Source: Sepiola atlantica (Eukaryota > Mollusca > Cephalopoda > Sepiida > Sepiolidae). Taken from it: DNA of 64,000 nucleotides. Shown here piece by piece: positions 21,265 through 32,834 of this stretch. Below the pieces are notes generated by a model, which was not told where the DNA came from, did not search any database, and saw only the letters and a list, made by a program, of their open reading frames with translations. Made by a program: the position numbers and the translations under genes. The stretch covers positions 24,964,718 to 25,028,717 of the forward strand of contig OY744525.1 in assembly GCA_963556195.1 (NCBI GenBank), written 5' to 3'. Position 1 is the first letter of the stretch; each line of letters begins with the position of its first letter.

Positions 21265-21267
<3 letters not shown>
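20838..21267 (+). mobile_element. partial Penelope terminal repeat
   Basis: 20838-21190 matches the left arm of the Penelope element (30400-30755) closely. It then switches at 21191 to the reverse complement of 30314-30391 (gctctatcctggatattgag...). (TA)n tracts flank both ends. The inverted join is typical of the rearranged ends of Penelope copies. Confidence 0.75.
20948..20994 (-). ncRNA. hammerhead ribozyme motif in Penelope repeat
   Basis: Minus strand: CTGATGA, stem II AAGAT-TTTG-ATCTT, GAA, stem III AAGCC-T-GGCTT, cleavage base A. Stem I (CTTCCT against AAGGAA) pairs well. All core bases are kept. Confidence 0.7.
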
Positions 21268-21301
<34 letters not shown>

Positions 21302-21429
21302 CAGGGGTGGATGGATAACAGTAGATAAGAGTTCAAAAACTGTTAAATATATCTGGCTAAAATAAGACACTAATGCAAGAGCATAAGCGAAAAAGAAAGT
21401 ATAATAATACTTACAATTATTTAAAAGTA

Positions 21430-21509
21430 TTAACCCAAATCGAAGGTTCGATCCTTGTCCAAGTTAGCCATGCTGATGACAGCTGATAGCCAGAAACGTG
21501 TGCCCATGG
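21430..21509 (+). ncRNA. degenerate hammerhead beside a tRNA-like B-box
   Basis: CTGATGA at 21473-21479 and GAAA at 21493-21496 with a perfect 5-bp stem I (CCATG/CATGG), but the base before the cleavage site is C where U is required and stem II is only three pairs. A B-box-like GGTTCGATCC lies about 30 bases upstream on the same strand. Confidence 0.4.
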
Positions 21510-21729
21510 ATTACTTTTATGTACGTATAAAATAAATAAAAATATATATGTCAACGAAAACTACGTCCTATAAAGTTAAGGGCAACTAAAAATGCAATCT
21601 TCTTCATTACTCTTTATCACTTAGGAAGTGAAAAATAGAAAAAACTACAATCTGACAACTACTATTACCAATAAAAACAATTACAAAAATACATAACCCA
21701 AAATATAAGATATTTAAAAATATGTTTAC

Positions 21730-22080
21730 TTCTATTTTGGTAACGTGTAAGTTTATTACTACATTTCCGATCTTGAGTGTTATCATCACAACGTTTCGCC
21801 CGCTCTAACCTCCAGCCTTCTTCAGGTATATCGCTTCGAACTCGGAAATATTTCTGTCAAACTCAAGAATCTGGACAGATTTTCGAACGGAACCCTTTAT
21901 TTAATCCACAGGGGTAGCATGCTCTTGTTCCGTCAGCCATGACTGGGAGAAGTCTTCAGTAATTCGCAATTCTTCATATCGCCCGCACTGAGGATTGAAC
22001 CTTCAACCTTCAGATGACTATCATTTGCCACGGGTCCTTGCAGTTACAAATTATCAATCCTCATCTCAAAAATTCAGAAA
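21730..22080 (-). mobile_element. tRNA/hammerhead composite element, truncated copy
   Basis: Left arm with hammerhead (21785-21832, minus strand), then the shared body (ggaaccctttatttaatcca, cagccatgactgggagaagt) and a minus-strand B-box-like GGTTCAATCCT near 21995, ending at ttatcaatcctcatct. The right hammerhead arm is deleted. Full-size relatives are at 47930-48362 and 55195-55625. Confidence 0.7.
21785..21832 (-). ncRNA. hammerhead ribozyme motif
   Basis: Minus strand: TATAC, core CTGAAGA, an imperfect stem II, GAAACGTT (stem III ACGT, cleavage base T) and GTGAT for stem I. Core intact; stem II weakened by substitutions compared with 46850. Confidence 0.55.
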
Positions 22081-22129
22081 TATAATGTATTATTATTATT
22101 TGTATATGAATACTTTTTTTATATACATA

Positions 22130-22625
22130 GGATTAGAATTTTAAGGACACAACACCGAGGGGCTGCTTCCAGGCTGACTACAACATGGTCGTTTTCAAGT
22201 TCAATGTTAACAAATTCTTGCTGAGCTGTCCTCTTAAATAATCAAATTTTGCCCAGTTTCAACCACCGTTACCAATCTTCGAGGTGTTGTCTCATCGTCC
22301 ATCTTGACAAACTTGATGACCTTATCCTCGAGTGACCTATTGGCCTTGATAAGCAGCGACTCATTAGTAAAAAAAATTTCTGTGCAAAAGTTTGTTTTTA
22401 AAAGTTGAATTTAGAACAGAGTTAAAAAGGGAGATAACCCAAAAAGACATAGCAATAAAAAAGAAATTGTAAAAATAATAAACTGATGGACCAAACTTTG
22501 TCCGTGTGTACAATGCACTGAAAGATTTCGTTTAAATTTATGCAGTTCTCATCTATACACTAAGCCACTTATCCCCGAGTGGACTTTGCGCCTTGATAGG
22601 CGGTGACTCGTTAGTACACAAAAAA
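22130..22625 (+). repeat. dispersed repeat, two copies
   Basis: 22130-22370 (caccgaggggctgcttccag ... ccttgataagcagcgactca) and 22530-22620 (ccgagtggactttgcg, ggcggtgactcgttagta) share their right parts; a third copy is at 60725-60950. No promoter boxes were recognised. Confidence 0.6.
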
Positions 22626-22696
22626 AAGAAACAAACATAGTTTTTGTTCTTGTCTTCCCAAAAGAATTCTAATTATTAGATGTGTTAAAAAAAAAA

Positions 22697-23080
22697 CGAA
22701 TGGTTAGGGTTTGGGTTAGGTTAAAAAAAAAAAAAAAGAATGGTTAGGGTTTGGGTTAGGTTAAAAAAAAAAAAAAGAATGGTTAGGGTTTGGGTTAGGT
22801 TAAAAAAAAAAAAGAATGGTTAGGGTTTGGGTTAGGTTAAAAAAAAAAAAGAATGGTTAGGGTTTGGGTTAGGTTAAAAAAAAAAAAGAATGGTTAGGGT
22901 TTGGGTTAGGTTAAAAAAAAAAAAGAATGGTTAGGGTTTGGGTTAGGTTAAAAAAAAAAAAGAATGGTTAGGGTTTGGGTTAGGTTAAAAAAAAAAAAAA
23001 AGAATGGTTAGGGTTTGGGTTAGGTTAAAAAAGAAAAAGAATGGTTAGAGTTTGGGTTAGGTTAAAAAAAATAAAAAAGG
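22697..23080 (+). repeat. TTAGGG-like minisatellite with poly-A spacers, about 10 copies
   Basis: Each unit is gaatggttagggtttgggtt plus aggtt and then 10-15 A. The G-rich part is a telomere-like word, and the length differences between units come only from the A-run. Confidence 0.9.
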
Positions 23081-23084
23081 GGCA

Positions 23085-23135
23085 TGGTATTTCACTGTTT
23101 AAACAGTTTCGGCATCATTAGAAGCATCAGACATT
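23085..23135 (-). ncRNA. decayed hammerhead motif
   Basis: Minus strand GTCTGATGC ... GCCGAAACTG with a long palindromic stem III ACTGTTTAAACAGT. The core has C for the last A and the cleavage base is G, so it should be inactive. Confidence 0.35.
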
Positions 23136-23140
23136 AAAGA

Positions 23141-24285
23141 CAATGGTTTTCTGATTATCATCTTGTTTTGCCAGTCTCTACAGAGTTGGAACTACAATAT
23201 CATTAATTAACATAATATTATCTGTCACAGGTAAGAGTTAGGGACCTCTAATCCTGAAACTATACCTTACTATATTGTTTTCAAATTAAGAGACCCGATA
23301 ATTTGAGTGCCAATAATACTTAACTTTAGGCCATTTTGCGTTTTAATGTTTCTAATGATTTAATCCAGAATGCATTTTGCTGCAAACTATATTCAATTGT
23401 AACAGCGATGGATCTTCTTTCTTTTTTCTTTTTTTCAAGTTAGCCGATTTGTAGGTCAAAATATTGCTGTTTTTTGTTAACGTAATGTTGTAGACATCTC
23501 AAATTTGAATCAATTTCCTCGAGTAAAATGTTTTTGTCTGAAAAGATCTGTGGTTGATACAACATGAAGAAACATGAATAAAGTATTCTGGAGTTGTTCA
23601 ACTTTTACAAAGGTACCCTTTTAAAAAAAAAATTTTTAGTCAAACTGAACAGAGGGAAACATGAACACAAACGGTATTTATTCTGTCCTATGCAATTGTG
23701 GCAAGGAATACAAATGAGAAATTGGTTGATCTCTGAAAATAAGGATGGGAGAACATACATAATCTGTAATTAGGGATGATAGTAGGAAGTCAAGTATCGC
23801 TTACCATACATGAAATGAGTGAGGGTGCTCACCAGTCGATGTGGAATAAAACAGCAATAATAGCAAGAGCCACCGGCAAGAATTAGGCGTTTGAAAGTGT
23901 CCACTCATATGCTAGGTTGTTCAAACAGCATTATCACTAAACCTAGTAGAATTGGATTATGTAAATAATACAACAAAGTAAGGGTAAATGAAAAAAACTA
24001 CCAGAAGTAGTTTTACTAACATCTGCCCTGTCTAATAATATTAATCCAGCAGTTACAATAACATTTCGTAATAGACATATCTACGGACGAGCAATTAACG
24101 TAAACGTAATTCGTTTTTTGTAACCAAAAAAATAGATAGTCTGAGTGGAAAGAAAATATAAAACTTGGAGAATTATCTAATCTTACATAAATTTTCAGTA
24201 TTTATTAAATACTAAATGAAGATTAATATTAAAATATTTTATTAAAAAAGAGGGGAAATTATAGAATTTCTAGGTCACTTAAATT
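23141..24285. other. no recognised feature
   Basis: AT-rich; a word cctgtctaataatattaa recurs near 24548, suggesting an old dispersed repeat. Confidence 0.5.
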
Positions 24286-24520
24286 AATTTACCCCCTCTA
24301 CTTCATTCATTTGTAAGGAAGAAATACGTCTTATACCCATAGTTGAAACTAAGTGACCACCTTTACAAAGAGATACTTGGAGGTACAAACAAATAAAAAC
24401 AAAAAAGGATAAGATTTTTTAATATTCTTTTAATGTCCTATGCTAGTCTTTTTCATTTGTTCATTTTTACAGTGTTCAACGAGTTAAAAGGACTAGGATA
24501 GGACATTAAAAGAATATGTA
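24286..24520. repeat. foldback arm fragment and hairpin
   Basis: 24286-24360 resembles the arm of the 8258-8860 palindrome. 24421-24452 and 24486-24518 form a nearly perfect 32-bp stem (attcttttaatgtcctatgc against its complement). Confidence 0.65.
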
Positions 24521-24639
24521 AATACCATTATTGTAACTCATGGTTTAATATTATTAGACAGGGCTTTTCTTCAGAAGAGATGGAGAAATGTACAAGATTA
24601 TATGTTATTATACCCTTTCATAACTACTTAAACAATTTT

Positions 24640-24990
24640 TTTTTAATAAGGAAATTGACAACATCTTTGAAGCACACATGAAAATGTATTTAAGTGAAAT
24701 TTGAAAACCGACACATGGTGCAATTTAAATGAAAAAAATCATTTATTTTATTTTTTTGCAAGTTTTCGTTGTAAAACACCTTATAGTTTTTTTTCTCTTT
24801 CCTTTTTCTTCCTCATTTTGATGGTATTAACCCCGAGAGGTTGAATCACGGTAGAAGCAGAAAAACACGTCCAGTTGTAAAATACGTTATAATAAGTAGA
24901 GTCTGGTCAATGGTTGGCGCTTTTTGAATAAGGAAATTGACAACATCTTTGAAGCACCCATGAAAATGTATTTGAGTGAAATATTTTTTG
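24640..24990 (+). repeat. 56-bp direct duplication
   Basis: ataaggaaattgacaacatc at 24646 and 24929 begins a 56-bp stretch repeated with three changes; the copies are 283 bp apart. The small frame at 24924-25109 starts in the second copy and has no recognised domain. Confidence 0.7.
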
Positions 24991-25738
24991 TTGAACCCAA
25001 ATATAGCATATTTCCACTGAAGTGTAAATACTGTGATAGGGGTCAGATTTGTAACATTTATTGCAGCAGAGTGAATTGTCTTTCATATTACAATAATTTC
25101 ACATATTGAATTCATTCATATGCGTTTACTTTATTAATATGCTTTGGTCATATATTGGTGGGGAGTGCAAGACTTGGTAAAATGTGTTGATATGATGTTA
25201 CATGCAAGAAATGAGTCAATTTGTGTATATAAAATACGGACAATGAATACTACAGTCCATGCGAAATATTTTTCTGAATTCAGAAGAAATAAAAAGAACA
25301 GATCTGAACCATAATTATTTTATGATTATTTCATACCATCAAAAGTTGGCCAAATGAGAGAAAAAAAAGATGGCTGGCCAGAGAAGCCCGATATGACTAT
25401 ACAACACTATCATGTTTATATGTTATCAATAAAACTACACATTATGCATATGTTTTTATCTATTATATGAAAGAATTTTTTTTATGTTTGACTAAAAATC
25501 AGAAACTACCAAAAGTATACTTAGAAAACTTACATATGATTCCTCGAACAGTTTATGGTAAAAAATTTACTGTCATATTTATTGATTTAGAGTCATCAGG
25601 GTCCAAATTAGTGACTGGAAGGGGATCCAAAAAATGTGTTCTTTCATTTGAGAAATTTTTTTAAAAATCAAGGGAACTTACTCTATAAATTGTTTTAAAG
25701 CTATTTTCTTTGAACCAATTATTTTATTTTATTTATAA
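24991..25738. other. no recognised feature
   Basis: A 65-codon frame at 25467-25664 was examined and not recognised. Confidence 0.5.
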
Positions 25739-26290
25739 GTAGAAAATTAAAAAATCATAGAAAATTAAAAAATCGTAGAAACTTAAAAAATCATAGAAAC
25801 TTAAAAAATCATAGAAACTAAAAAAAATCATAGAAACTTAAAAAAATCATAGAAACTTTAAAAAAATCATAGAAACTTTAAAAAAATCATAGAAACTTAA
25901 AAAAAATCATAGAAACTTAAAAAAAATCATAGAAATTTAAAAAAAATCATAGAAATTTAAAAAAATCATAGAAACTTAAAAAAAATCATAGAAATTTAAA
26001 AAAAATCATAGAAATTTAAAAAAATCATAGAAACTTAAAAAAATCATAGAAACTTAAAAAAATCATAGAAACTTAAAAAAATCATAGAAACTTAAAAAAA
26101 TCATAGAAACTTAAAAAAATCATAGAAACTTAAAAAAATCATAGAAACTTAAAAAAATCATAGAAACTTAAAAAATCAGAGAAACTTAAAAAATCATAGA
26201 AACTTAAAAAATCATAGAAAATTTAAAATCATAGAAACTTTAAAATCGTAGAAAATTTTAAATCATAGAAAATTTAAAATCATAAAAAGT
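25739..26290 (+). repeat. A-rich 16-18 bp minisatellite, over 30 copies
   Basis: Unit atcatagaaacttaaaaaa with length changes in the A-run and c/t changes at one site. Decays at both edges. Confidence 0.9.
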
Positions 26291-26344
26291 TAAGACAAGA
26301 AATAGTAATATAGGATCAGAGTTGAAAGTAATACTGCAGAGAGA

Positions 26345-26385
26345 TCCCCATACCTTCCCGGGCAAGGCCGGGGGTGTCTGCCAGT
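26345..26385 (+). mobile_element. Helitron-like 3' terminus
   Basis: CCCGGGCAAGGCCGGG hairpin followed by gggtgtctgccagta, in the plus orientation. The expected CTAGT has decayed to CCAGT. Confidence 0.4.
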
Positions 26386-26584
26386 ATCCAATAAATAAAA
26401 ACAAGTGTCGATTAATCAAAAATATCATTTTTGATTTAAGCTTTGTTAGGTCACGAAATATATGGCATCCTTTTTTTTATACATCAAGGGTACACTAGTA
26501 AGCGTGTAATATTTTTTCAGTACTTTTCTAACATAACATACAAGTATAAACCTTGATAAAAAAAAGATTAAGATTATTGGCAAG

Positions 26585-26830
26585 AAGATGTGACACAAGG
26601 TCGGAAAGTTGGATTTGAAACCAGCGCCCTAGAGGAAGAGCACTCTGGCCGAACAAAAATTGCCTGGACAGCCCTGTTGGCATTCTCTAGTAGGGGCACC
26701 TCAGGCAATTAACAATAAACTAACCCCTTCACAAAGGGTCATAAGGTAAAGCCTGGGAAGGTGGGCCTCCGAACACTGCACAGAACTATACCTCAGACCG
26801 ACTGAGAACAAGCCATCCTCAATAATGGCA
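26585..26830 (-). mobile_element. SINE of the U2-headed family, without U2 match
   Basis: Long-type body (gacacaaggtcggaaagttg, gcctggacagccctgttggc, cctcaggcaattaacaataa in plus order) extending to actgcacagaactatacctc. It stops just before the place where the U2 head begins in the 18380 copy. Confidence 0.7.
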
Positions 26831-26879
26831 GACTTTGCCGGTATGAACCTCGAACATCAACTGTCGATCTATCCATCTA

Positions 26880-27200
26880 ATTAACTCTTATCCTGAAGTG
26901 GTGATACGTCGTGACTGATTAGTAAATAATAATAAATTCTTTTACCATTTTTTTCTTAATGGAATTAATTTATTCTTAAAATCTTTCAGTCTGGTGCTTT
27001 TTTGTACATGAATAGGTAATTTATTCCAAAAGAGGTAGTTTGGTAGATTTACGTTTTGGAATATTTCTTGTCAATAATTTTTTATGTGAGAAGAAATATT
27101 AAAAAGTAGTTTTTGTTGTTTTGTTTTTTTAAATTTTTTTTCTACTAATGGGTCACCGATTATCAAGGCTCGAGTGCCACTCGAGGATAAAGGTAGAGAG
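26880..27200. repeat. fragments of the 22130/60725 repeat
   Basis: Words gtcgtgactgattagtaaa (26907) and, inverted, ctaatgggtcaccgatta (27145) match the right end of the repeat at 22530-22620. Confidence 0.5.
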
Positions 27201-27980
27201 TTCAATATTTAGAAATCCTATTAATTATTTTCACGCTTTCAATTAAATCGGCCTTCCAGTCTTCACTATAGTAAAGTATTTAAACCTAAGGATTCTAACC
27301 TATTTTTTATAATTGAGATCTTTGTAATTAAATTTATTATCTTTGATTCAAGCTCGGTGATTATATTCTTTTTTTTTTTTTTTTGCAATAAATGCAGAGA
27401 TAAATTGTTTCAAAATGAGGACTTAAGCAATGATTTCTCCAAAAGTAAAAAAAAGATATTCATAAAAATGAAAACATTCATGCCAATATAAGTAAAATGT
27501 GATTAAAGAGCTGAAAACATTTTTTTAATCAGTATATTGAAAAATATCTTGCATATATTTCGTGTTAAATCATCAGTGACATGCCGGTTTCATAGTTGCT
27601 TTTTTCGAGCTTTCAACATCATACTTGCTCAACCAGTAACCTAGCTTTGCTTTGAGCTAAAGAAAAAAAAAAAAAAAGATTGCACCTTTTGCTGTTGTTA
27701 AAAAAAAAAATCAGACTTTTGTATAGTCCACAAAGATCGTGCCTCAGGAATGTCTGATCTGCATAAAGTCTTCCTCATATTCATTATACCTGCAAGATTG
27801 CAGATTTTTACCTCCAACACCCAGAGCAGCAACGCTCAGCAGTTGCATACGTAGACGGGGAAGGTTTGGCCCAGAACACACAAAGAAATGGCAGTTGTAC
27901 ATGCACAGAAGAAACATTGTTATTCTCTCTTCATTGATTTGAAGTGCCACGCCTTATACACACTCGCTAACCACACTCAA
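27201..27980. other. no recognised feature
   Basis: Two overlapping short frames at 27739-27950 on opposite strands were examined; neither resembles a known family. Confidence 0.45.
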
Positions 27981-28150
27981 AGGCAGGTGACGGTGGTTAA
28001 GTGGATATCGACACGGACTAAAGACTTGGGTGCTTCATGTTCGAATCCAGTCGGTTCCACAGTATCACTTTCACTTAGGTATGTTGGTAACCTTCTCGTG
28101 GTCCTTCCCCGTAAGTACCCAATGTTTTTCCAGCTTTCTAACTAGAAAAA
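27981..28150 (+). mobile_element. tRNA-derived SINE
   Basis: Plus strand A-box-like GACGGTGGTTAAGTGG at 27988 and B-box-like GTTCGAATCC at 28040, with spacing and CCA-like ending (ggttcca) of a class II tRNA (Leu/Ser type). The downstream part (ttcacttaggtatgttg...) is the SINE body. Not called as a functional tRNA because the arms do not close cleanly. Confidence 0.65.
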
Positions 28151-28436
28151 CATCGGGGAAACTAATGCCAACACCAGAATCATCTGATTCACAAAAGTAG
28201 AAAACACACTCTTAACTTAAGGAGATGTATCGATTGTCAATTGAATGATGAGAATATTATGATAGAATGATTAAGAATATTATGAGAGGATTGAAAATGA
28301 TGAATAGAATGAACTAAATTTGATTACTTATGACAAGAATGAACTTACAACGGCTTGAGGGGGTAGGGTTACCTGATGAAATATTTGATAGAATTTGAAC
28401 CGTATATTTCTATATTTCATGTGAGAATATATATAA

Positions 28437-28480
28437 TGCCTGATGATTTCCTCCGAGGATGAAACATGAAAGTTTCTGTA
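28437..28480 (+). ncRNA. degenerate hammerhead motif
   Basis: CTGATGA at 28440-28446, stem II TCCT-CCG-AGGA, GAAA at 28461-28464. Stem III is reduced to about two pairs and stem I is poor. Confidence 0.4.
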
Positions 28481-30073
28481 TAGCTTACTTGCCATAAATA
28501 TATTTTCATACTATTATAAATCTAAATGAATAATGTTAATGACACGCCACATCCTGAAAAATCGTGAATTGGCTTGGCCTTACGAACGCCTCTTTATCAC
28601 CATTATTTGTGGAAACGCTTTGAGCCTGCTCTCAGCTTTCCAAGCCAGCCGGCCATTCGATGAAACTTCCTGATGCGTGCATGTTGGTTTCAAAAACGGA
28701 AATTTTATTAATTTTTTTAATTAATTCTTGTTTTTTTTTTAAAATTAATATTGAATAAATATATTTGCCTTTAAAAAAAAAAATGAATAAATGCGAAAGT
28801 TTTTTTCATTTATCATTCCTATATTACCATAAAAACGGGTTATTATTATTCAAATCAATAATACACCACAATATTTTCACATTCTCTATATATATGATAT
28901 ATATGACAGATGAATAATTAAGAGAGAACCATTTGGATGCTTAACTTGCATAACTATTTTTTTAAACAGTTAATAATTAACTAATGTTTGGTATTATTAA
29001 TTTGCAATTGCATTGGCTTATTGTTACTATCTATATGCAATGGTTTTGTCAATGTTAACAGTAATTAATTCAAATTATTTAATAAATAAATCGGATAAAT
29101 GACTAAAACACATTAAGTTTATACTATCAGCGCTCATTACGAGCCAGGCATAAGCGTAAAGAGATAGGGGAATGGTGGGAGAGTGTGATTATCTTGCTCG
29201 CTTCTTCTCTCCACCACTCTCTCGACCTGTTTTTGCAGATTTTGTTATTAGTTAATTAAATGGTTATTTTAAAGTTTAACAACAAACTTAACAATTGTTA
29301 AATGTTTACACACAACTTTTTATTACTCTCATTGACAAATTTAAACAAAACTTTAGTAGCACTGATCTGGACAAATTACAAAAAAAATCATCCTCCGCTA
29401 AATCACCCCACCTCCAACTCACTACCGTGCGGGGATTAACGGAGGGTGTTAATCTGCAAATTTAATAATATTTTATTTTTTTAAATCTTATACTTTTTTA
29501 ACTATACGTTCCTTTTTTTATATTTTACTTTTAAGCAATTGATTTTAGTTATGTTTACCTTTCCCGTGAAAATTATATAAATCACTTTAAAATTATCTAA
29601 CTAATTAAATTGCTTATTTTTAAGGTATAAATAAAAATATTAAAAGTTTGGGTATTATTGTAGATTAACATTACGTGTCAATACCCTGAAAAACCTGGTG
29701 GAAAGAGAAAACAGAATTATTTTAGAATTTAACGTGGGGGATCAGTTTCGCATATAAATTTAACGTAAAATGGTCCATTTCCAGGCCATTTTTTTTTTTG
29801 CTATTGGAGGTGTATTCTGGGCGTTATTTTTTTAATTCAGGGGGGGGGGTGCATTTTTATAAACGATTACGTGTGGTTTTACAACATTGCCACTCAAACT
29901 TAGGGTTTGTGTTAAAAATATATTACTATACTGTCCTAATAAGTTAGAATGACCCTAGAAAGTAGAATCTCATCTTTTAAGAGGGGGGGGGGGGGTTGTA
30001 ATTTAGCTGAGAGTGTTAATCTACAAATTTACCAAAGTTTGTTGTTTAAATTTAAATTGTGGAATTCTCTGAG

Positions 30074-30075
<2 letters not shown>
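28481..30075. other. no recognised feature
   Basis: Long AT-rich stretch with G-runs at 29840 and 29983-29994. No gene, no clear repeat boundary. Confidence 0.5.

Positions 30076-30110
<35 letters not shown>
30076..30110. repeat. (TA)n microsatellite
   Basis: Pure TA run preceding a hammerhead-bearing segment. Confidence 0.85.
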
Positions 30111-30117
<7 letters not shown>

Positions 30118-30140
30118 TTTTAATATTTTAAAAATATTTT

Positions 30141-30190
30141 TACCTACATACGACGTCGTTTCGAGCTCATGGCTCTCATCAGAACAGGGA
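30141..30190 (-). ncRNA. hammerhead ribozyme motif with 10-nt palindromic stem III
   Basis: Minus strand: CCCTGTT, CTGATGA, stem II GAGC-CATGA-GCTC (perfect), GAA, stem III ACGACGTCGT, cleavage base A, TGTAGG (stem I with wobbles). A stem III without loop is characteristic of minimal hammerheads of Penelope elements, which are thought to work as dimers. Confidence 0.7.
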
Positions 30191-30273
30191 AATAACAATC
30201 TCAGATGGTTATAGGGTGCGAACCCCATTCACAGATACATCTTGAATCTGTAGGCGTTCACCCAGTTCGACGA

Positions 30274-30274
<1 letters not shown>

Positions 30275-30317
<43 letters not shown>

Positions 30318-30399
30318 GGTGTACTAAAAGCGAACTTTTAGGAAAGGTAAAACCTATTGTGAAAAGTATACAGCTCAATATCCAGGATAGAGCAGGTAG
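30275..30399. repeat. (TA)n and 78-bp segment next to the Penelope element
   Basis: (TA)n at 30277-30313, then 30314-30391, which recurs in reverse complement at 21191-21267 joined to another Penelope arm. It is probably part of the element family. Confidence 0.65.
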
Positions 30400-31105
30400 A
30401 TATGAAGAAGAGTGGAAATGAATTAGAGAAGCAAAAGTCAAATAAAATTTCAATTCAATTGCTCAGAGCAAGATATATTCTGCAAAAAGGCAATTTATTC
30501 AAGTTAAATTTTCTTTAAGCCAGGCTTTTCAAACATCAAAATCTTATCATCAGAGGAAGTTGCTGGGATAGATAAGTTGGCAAAGGCCAAGATTTAAAAT
30601 TTGAAAAAGTAAAATAAAAGTTGTAGGGAAAGAAACACCGGGCAAAACTCTGCCCGAATGCAAGCAAATGTCCGATTGCTAAAAAGTCCGGTGTTGAAAA
30701 GTCCAGCGGAGAAAATGAAATGTAGATAGGTAGGTTGTTAAAAGGTACGAGAGGTGGTGAGAGAGGATTCGAAGTTAAATTCCAAAGACCACAACTTCAG
30801 GTGCGGCGAAGATAGAATGAATCCAAAGGGTAAAAAGTCCAAAAAGGGGTACGTTCGTGGATGCAGGCAAGGCTCAGTAAAACGTGTGGTGGAAAATATT
30901 CGCCATTAAAAAGACTTCCTGGGCTAAGATATCATGGAATATGTTTTAAAATGGGAAAAAAGACAGCGGAAAATATTTAAAAGCTTGCCCGTTGAGAAAA
31001 CCGACTTGAAATGAAGAAAGGCAGAAACTCATATGCGACCAGTAGGCAGGAAGGTAAGGAGTAAGGGGTGTGGAGGAGGAGAGAGGAACGGGTGCGAAGG
31101 AGGAG
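30400..31105 (+). repeat. Penelope left inverted arm
   Basis: Reverse complement of 32835-33541. Contains a hammerhead on the minus strand at about 30510-30558 with one stem II mismatch (cat for gat) relative to the right arm. Confidence 0.85.
30510..30558 (-). ncRNA. hammerhead motif in left Penelope arm
   Basis: Minus strand CTGATGA (complement of 30547-30553), GAA (30528-30530), stem III AAGCC-T-GGCTT, cleavage base A. Stem II has one mismatch. Confidence 0.6.
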
Positions 31106-32481
31106 GGAACGGGTGTGGTGAATAAGTGCGGTTAAAACTAAGAGTGTGAGTGTGGGGGTAAGTCGCTTGAAGTTGAAATTGGATGTTAGGGTTCAACTAG
31201 AAAAGGGATAGAATGGTGTGGGGGCAAGTCAACGAGTGCTGGGAGGGAGAGTTAAAATACCAGAATGTGTCGGATGGGGGGTTAAGAACAGGGTTCGGGG
31301 TTTAGTTGTTTAAACAGATGACCTTACTTATAAACAATGAGGCAAAATATATTTGAAGGGTAGAACTAGAAAAATAAAAAGTAAGAATAAAAATTAAAAA
31401 TTAAAAAATAAAAAAAATAAAAATAAAAATAGAAATAAGAAAATAAAAAATGAAAAAGAAATAATAAAATTAGTCTTAGGCTCGCAAGGAAAATTATGGA
31501 TTGACCGATAAAGAAATAATATAAATGAGGGAAAAGTCGATAGAATTAGAGCTCGAGAGTGAGTATTAAAATAAGGAAAAGGTAATTTGACCTCGAGTAA
31601 ATATCCGGAATGGGAATCCCCAATGTGGTTAAAGATATGGGTTGAAATAAAATATGTTGTTATGAGACGCTAGTGCTTTATGGATGTAGGAAAATTAAAT
31701 TTTGAATCAAAAAATGTTCAGAAATAGGTATATGGAGGTTAATTAAGAAAATTATTAAATAGGTTAATGATGGCAGAAAGAAATATGGGACATACATGGT
31801 TAAAGTAGTGACAATAAATTAAACCAGAGTGAGAATGGAGATCGCAGTTAAAAGTAAATACTATGGGGGTTAAAAGATGTAGAATGAGGGTGGGTTGGGG
31901 GTTGAGCAGGGTCTGAGAGAAGTGAGCGAAGGGCGAGGTAAACTAGGGGGGAATAATCGAGGCTATTAAAAGAGTGAGAAGAATTATTTAGAAGTAAAAA
32001 CAGGAGGGAAAAAACAGTAATTAGAATGCACAGAAAAAACGGTAAGGAGTTCGATATCGAAGTGTGCAAAGGGGATTAAGAGTAGATAAGGCGAATCATC
32101 AAGTAAATAAAAGGGCTAGGGTTTAATGTGAATATGGTGGGTAAGTTATCAGGTTGAGAGGGAAGGATAGAGGGTTGGAAGTGTTGATGGGAAGCGGACG
32201 AATGTATTAAAGGAGGTTAAAGGGGAAAGTAATAGAAGTCATATAAAGGTTATACGGTTAAGGAGGTTAAGTACAATGATTTAGGGGGTAGTGGGAGAAA
32301 GGTATTAAAGCTAAGGGAGTTGTGAAGCTAACGGAATTTATGGGTAAATTTTTTTTAAGTTAAGAGAAAAGCTAAAGGGATGAGGGAGATGAATGCAGAA
32401 ATTATAGAACAACAGGAATTAGAACTATCGGAAAAGAAATCCGAGATGTAGGGAGGGAAGATCCGAGATGAAGGGAGGGTA

Positions 32482-32830
32482 TTAATCAAATGGGGTAGGG
32501 GTGTCAGGGGGATTACTATGGTTACTATACTTGAATTTACGTTTATGCCTGCAACTGGAGATAAGTTCATTCTTAGAATTATTAATATTTTTAGATTTAG
32601 TAGCAGTAGCTATCATAAAGGTTTCCAATGTACAAAGTTGGCAGTGGGATGCACCCGGGGTATATGATTTGGACTTTTTAAGTATTGACCAGTGAAGTGA
32701 ATAGGGAGTGTTTTTAAGATTGAGGTTTCTAATTAAATTGGAAAGTGAAGTGCCAGTGCTATTATAGTTGCTATTTTTAAAGGAATAGATATGGTTAGAG
32801 ATCCGGGTCTTAATGGGGAAAGAGGACGCC
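32482..32830 (-). pseudogene. C-terminal GIY-YIG endonuclease remnant of Penelope
   Basis: The frame read on the minus strand (141 codons from 32907; the first 27 are arm sequence) shows from codon 30: F-x4-R-x3-H, then STGTSLSNLI, HWSILKKSKSYTPG, a C-x2-C pair (Cys89, Cys92), and NELISSCRHKRKF with Glu114, Cys119 and His121. This order is the conserved second half of the Penelope GIY-YIG domain with its zinc-binding CCxxH-type residues. The GIY and YIG strands and the whole reverse transcriptase are missing because the frame is cut by the arm at about 32830. Confidence 0.75.
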
Positions 32831-32834
32831 CTTT

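Noticed and set aside
25739..26290. Possible matrix attachment or replication origin
   Set aside because: Only A-rich composition supports it; it is a simple minisatellite.
27545..27580. Hammerhead at CTGATGATTTAACACGAAA (minus strand)
   Set aside because: The segment between core and GAAA is too short and does not pair; stem I fails.
27985..28060. Functional leucine or serine tRNA gene
   Set aside because: A- and B-box words are present but the acceptor and anticodon arms do not close, and a SINE body follows.
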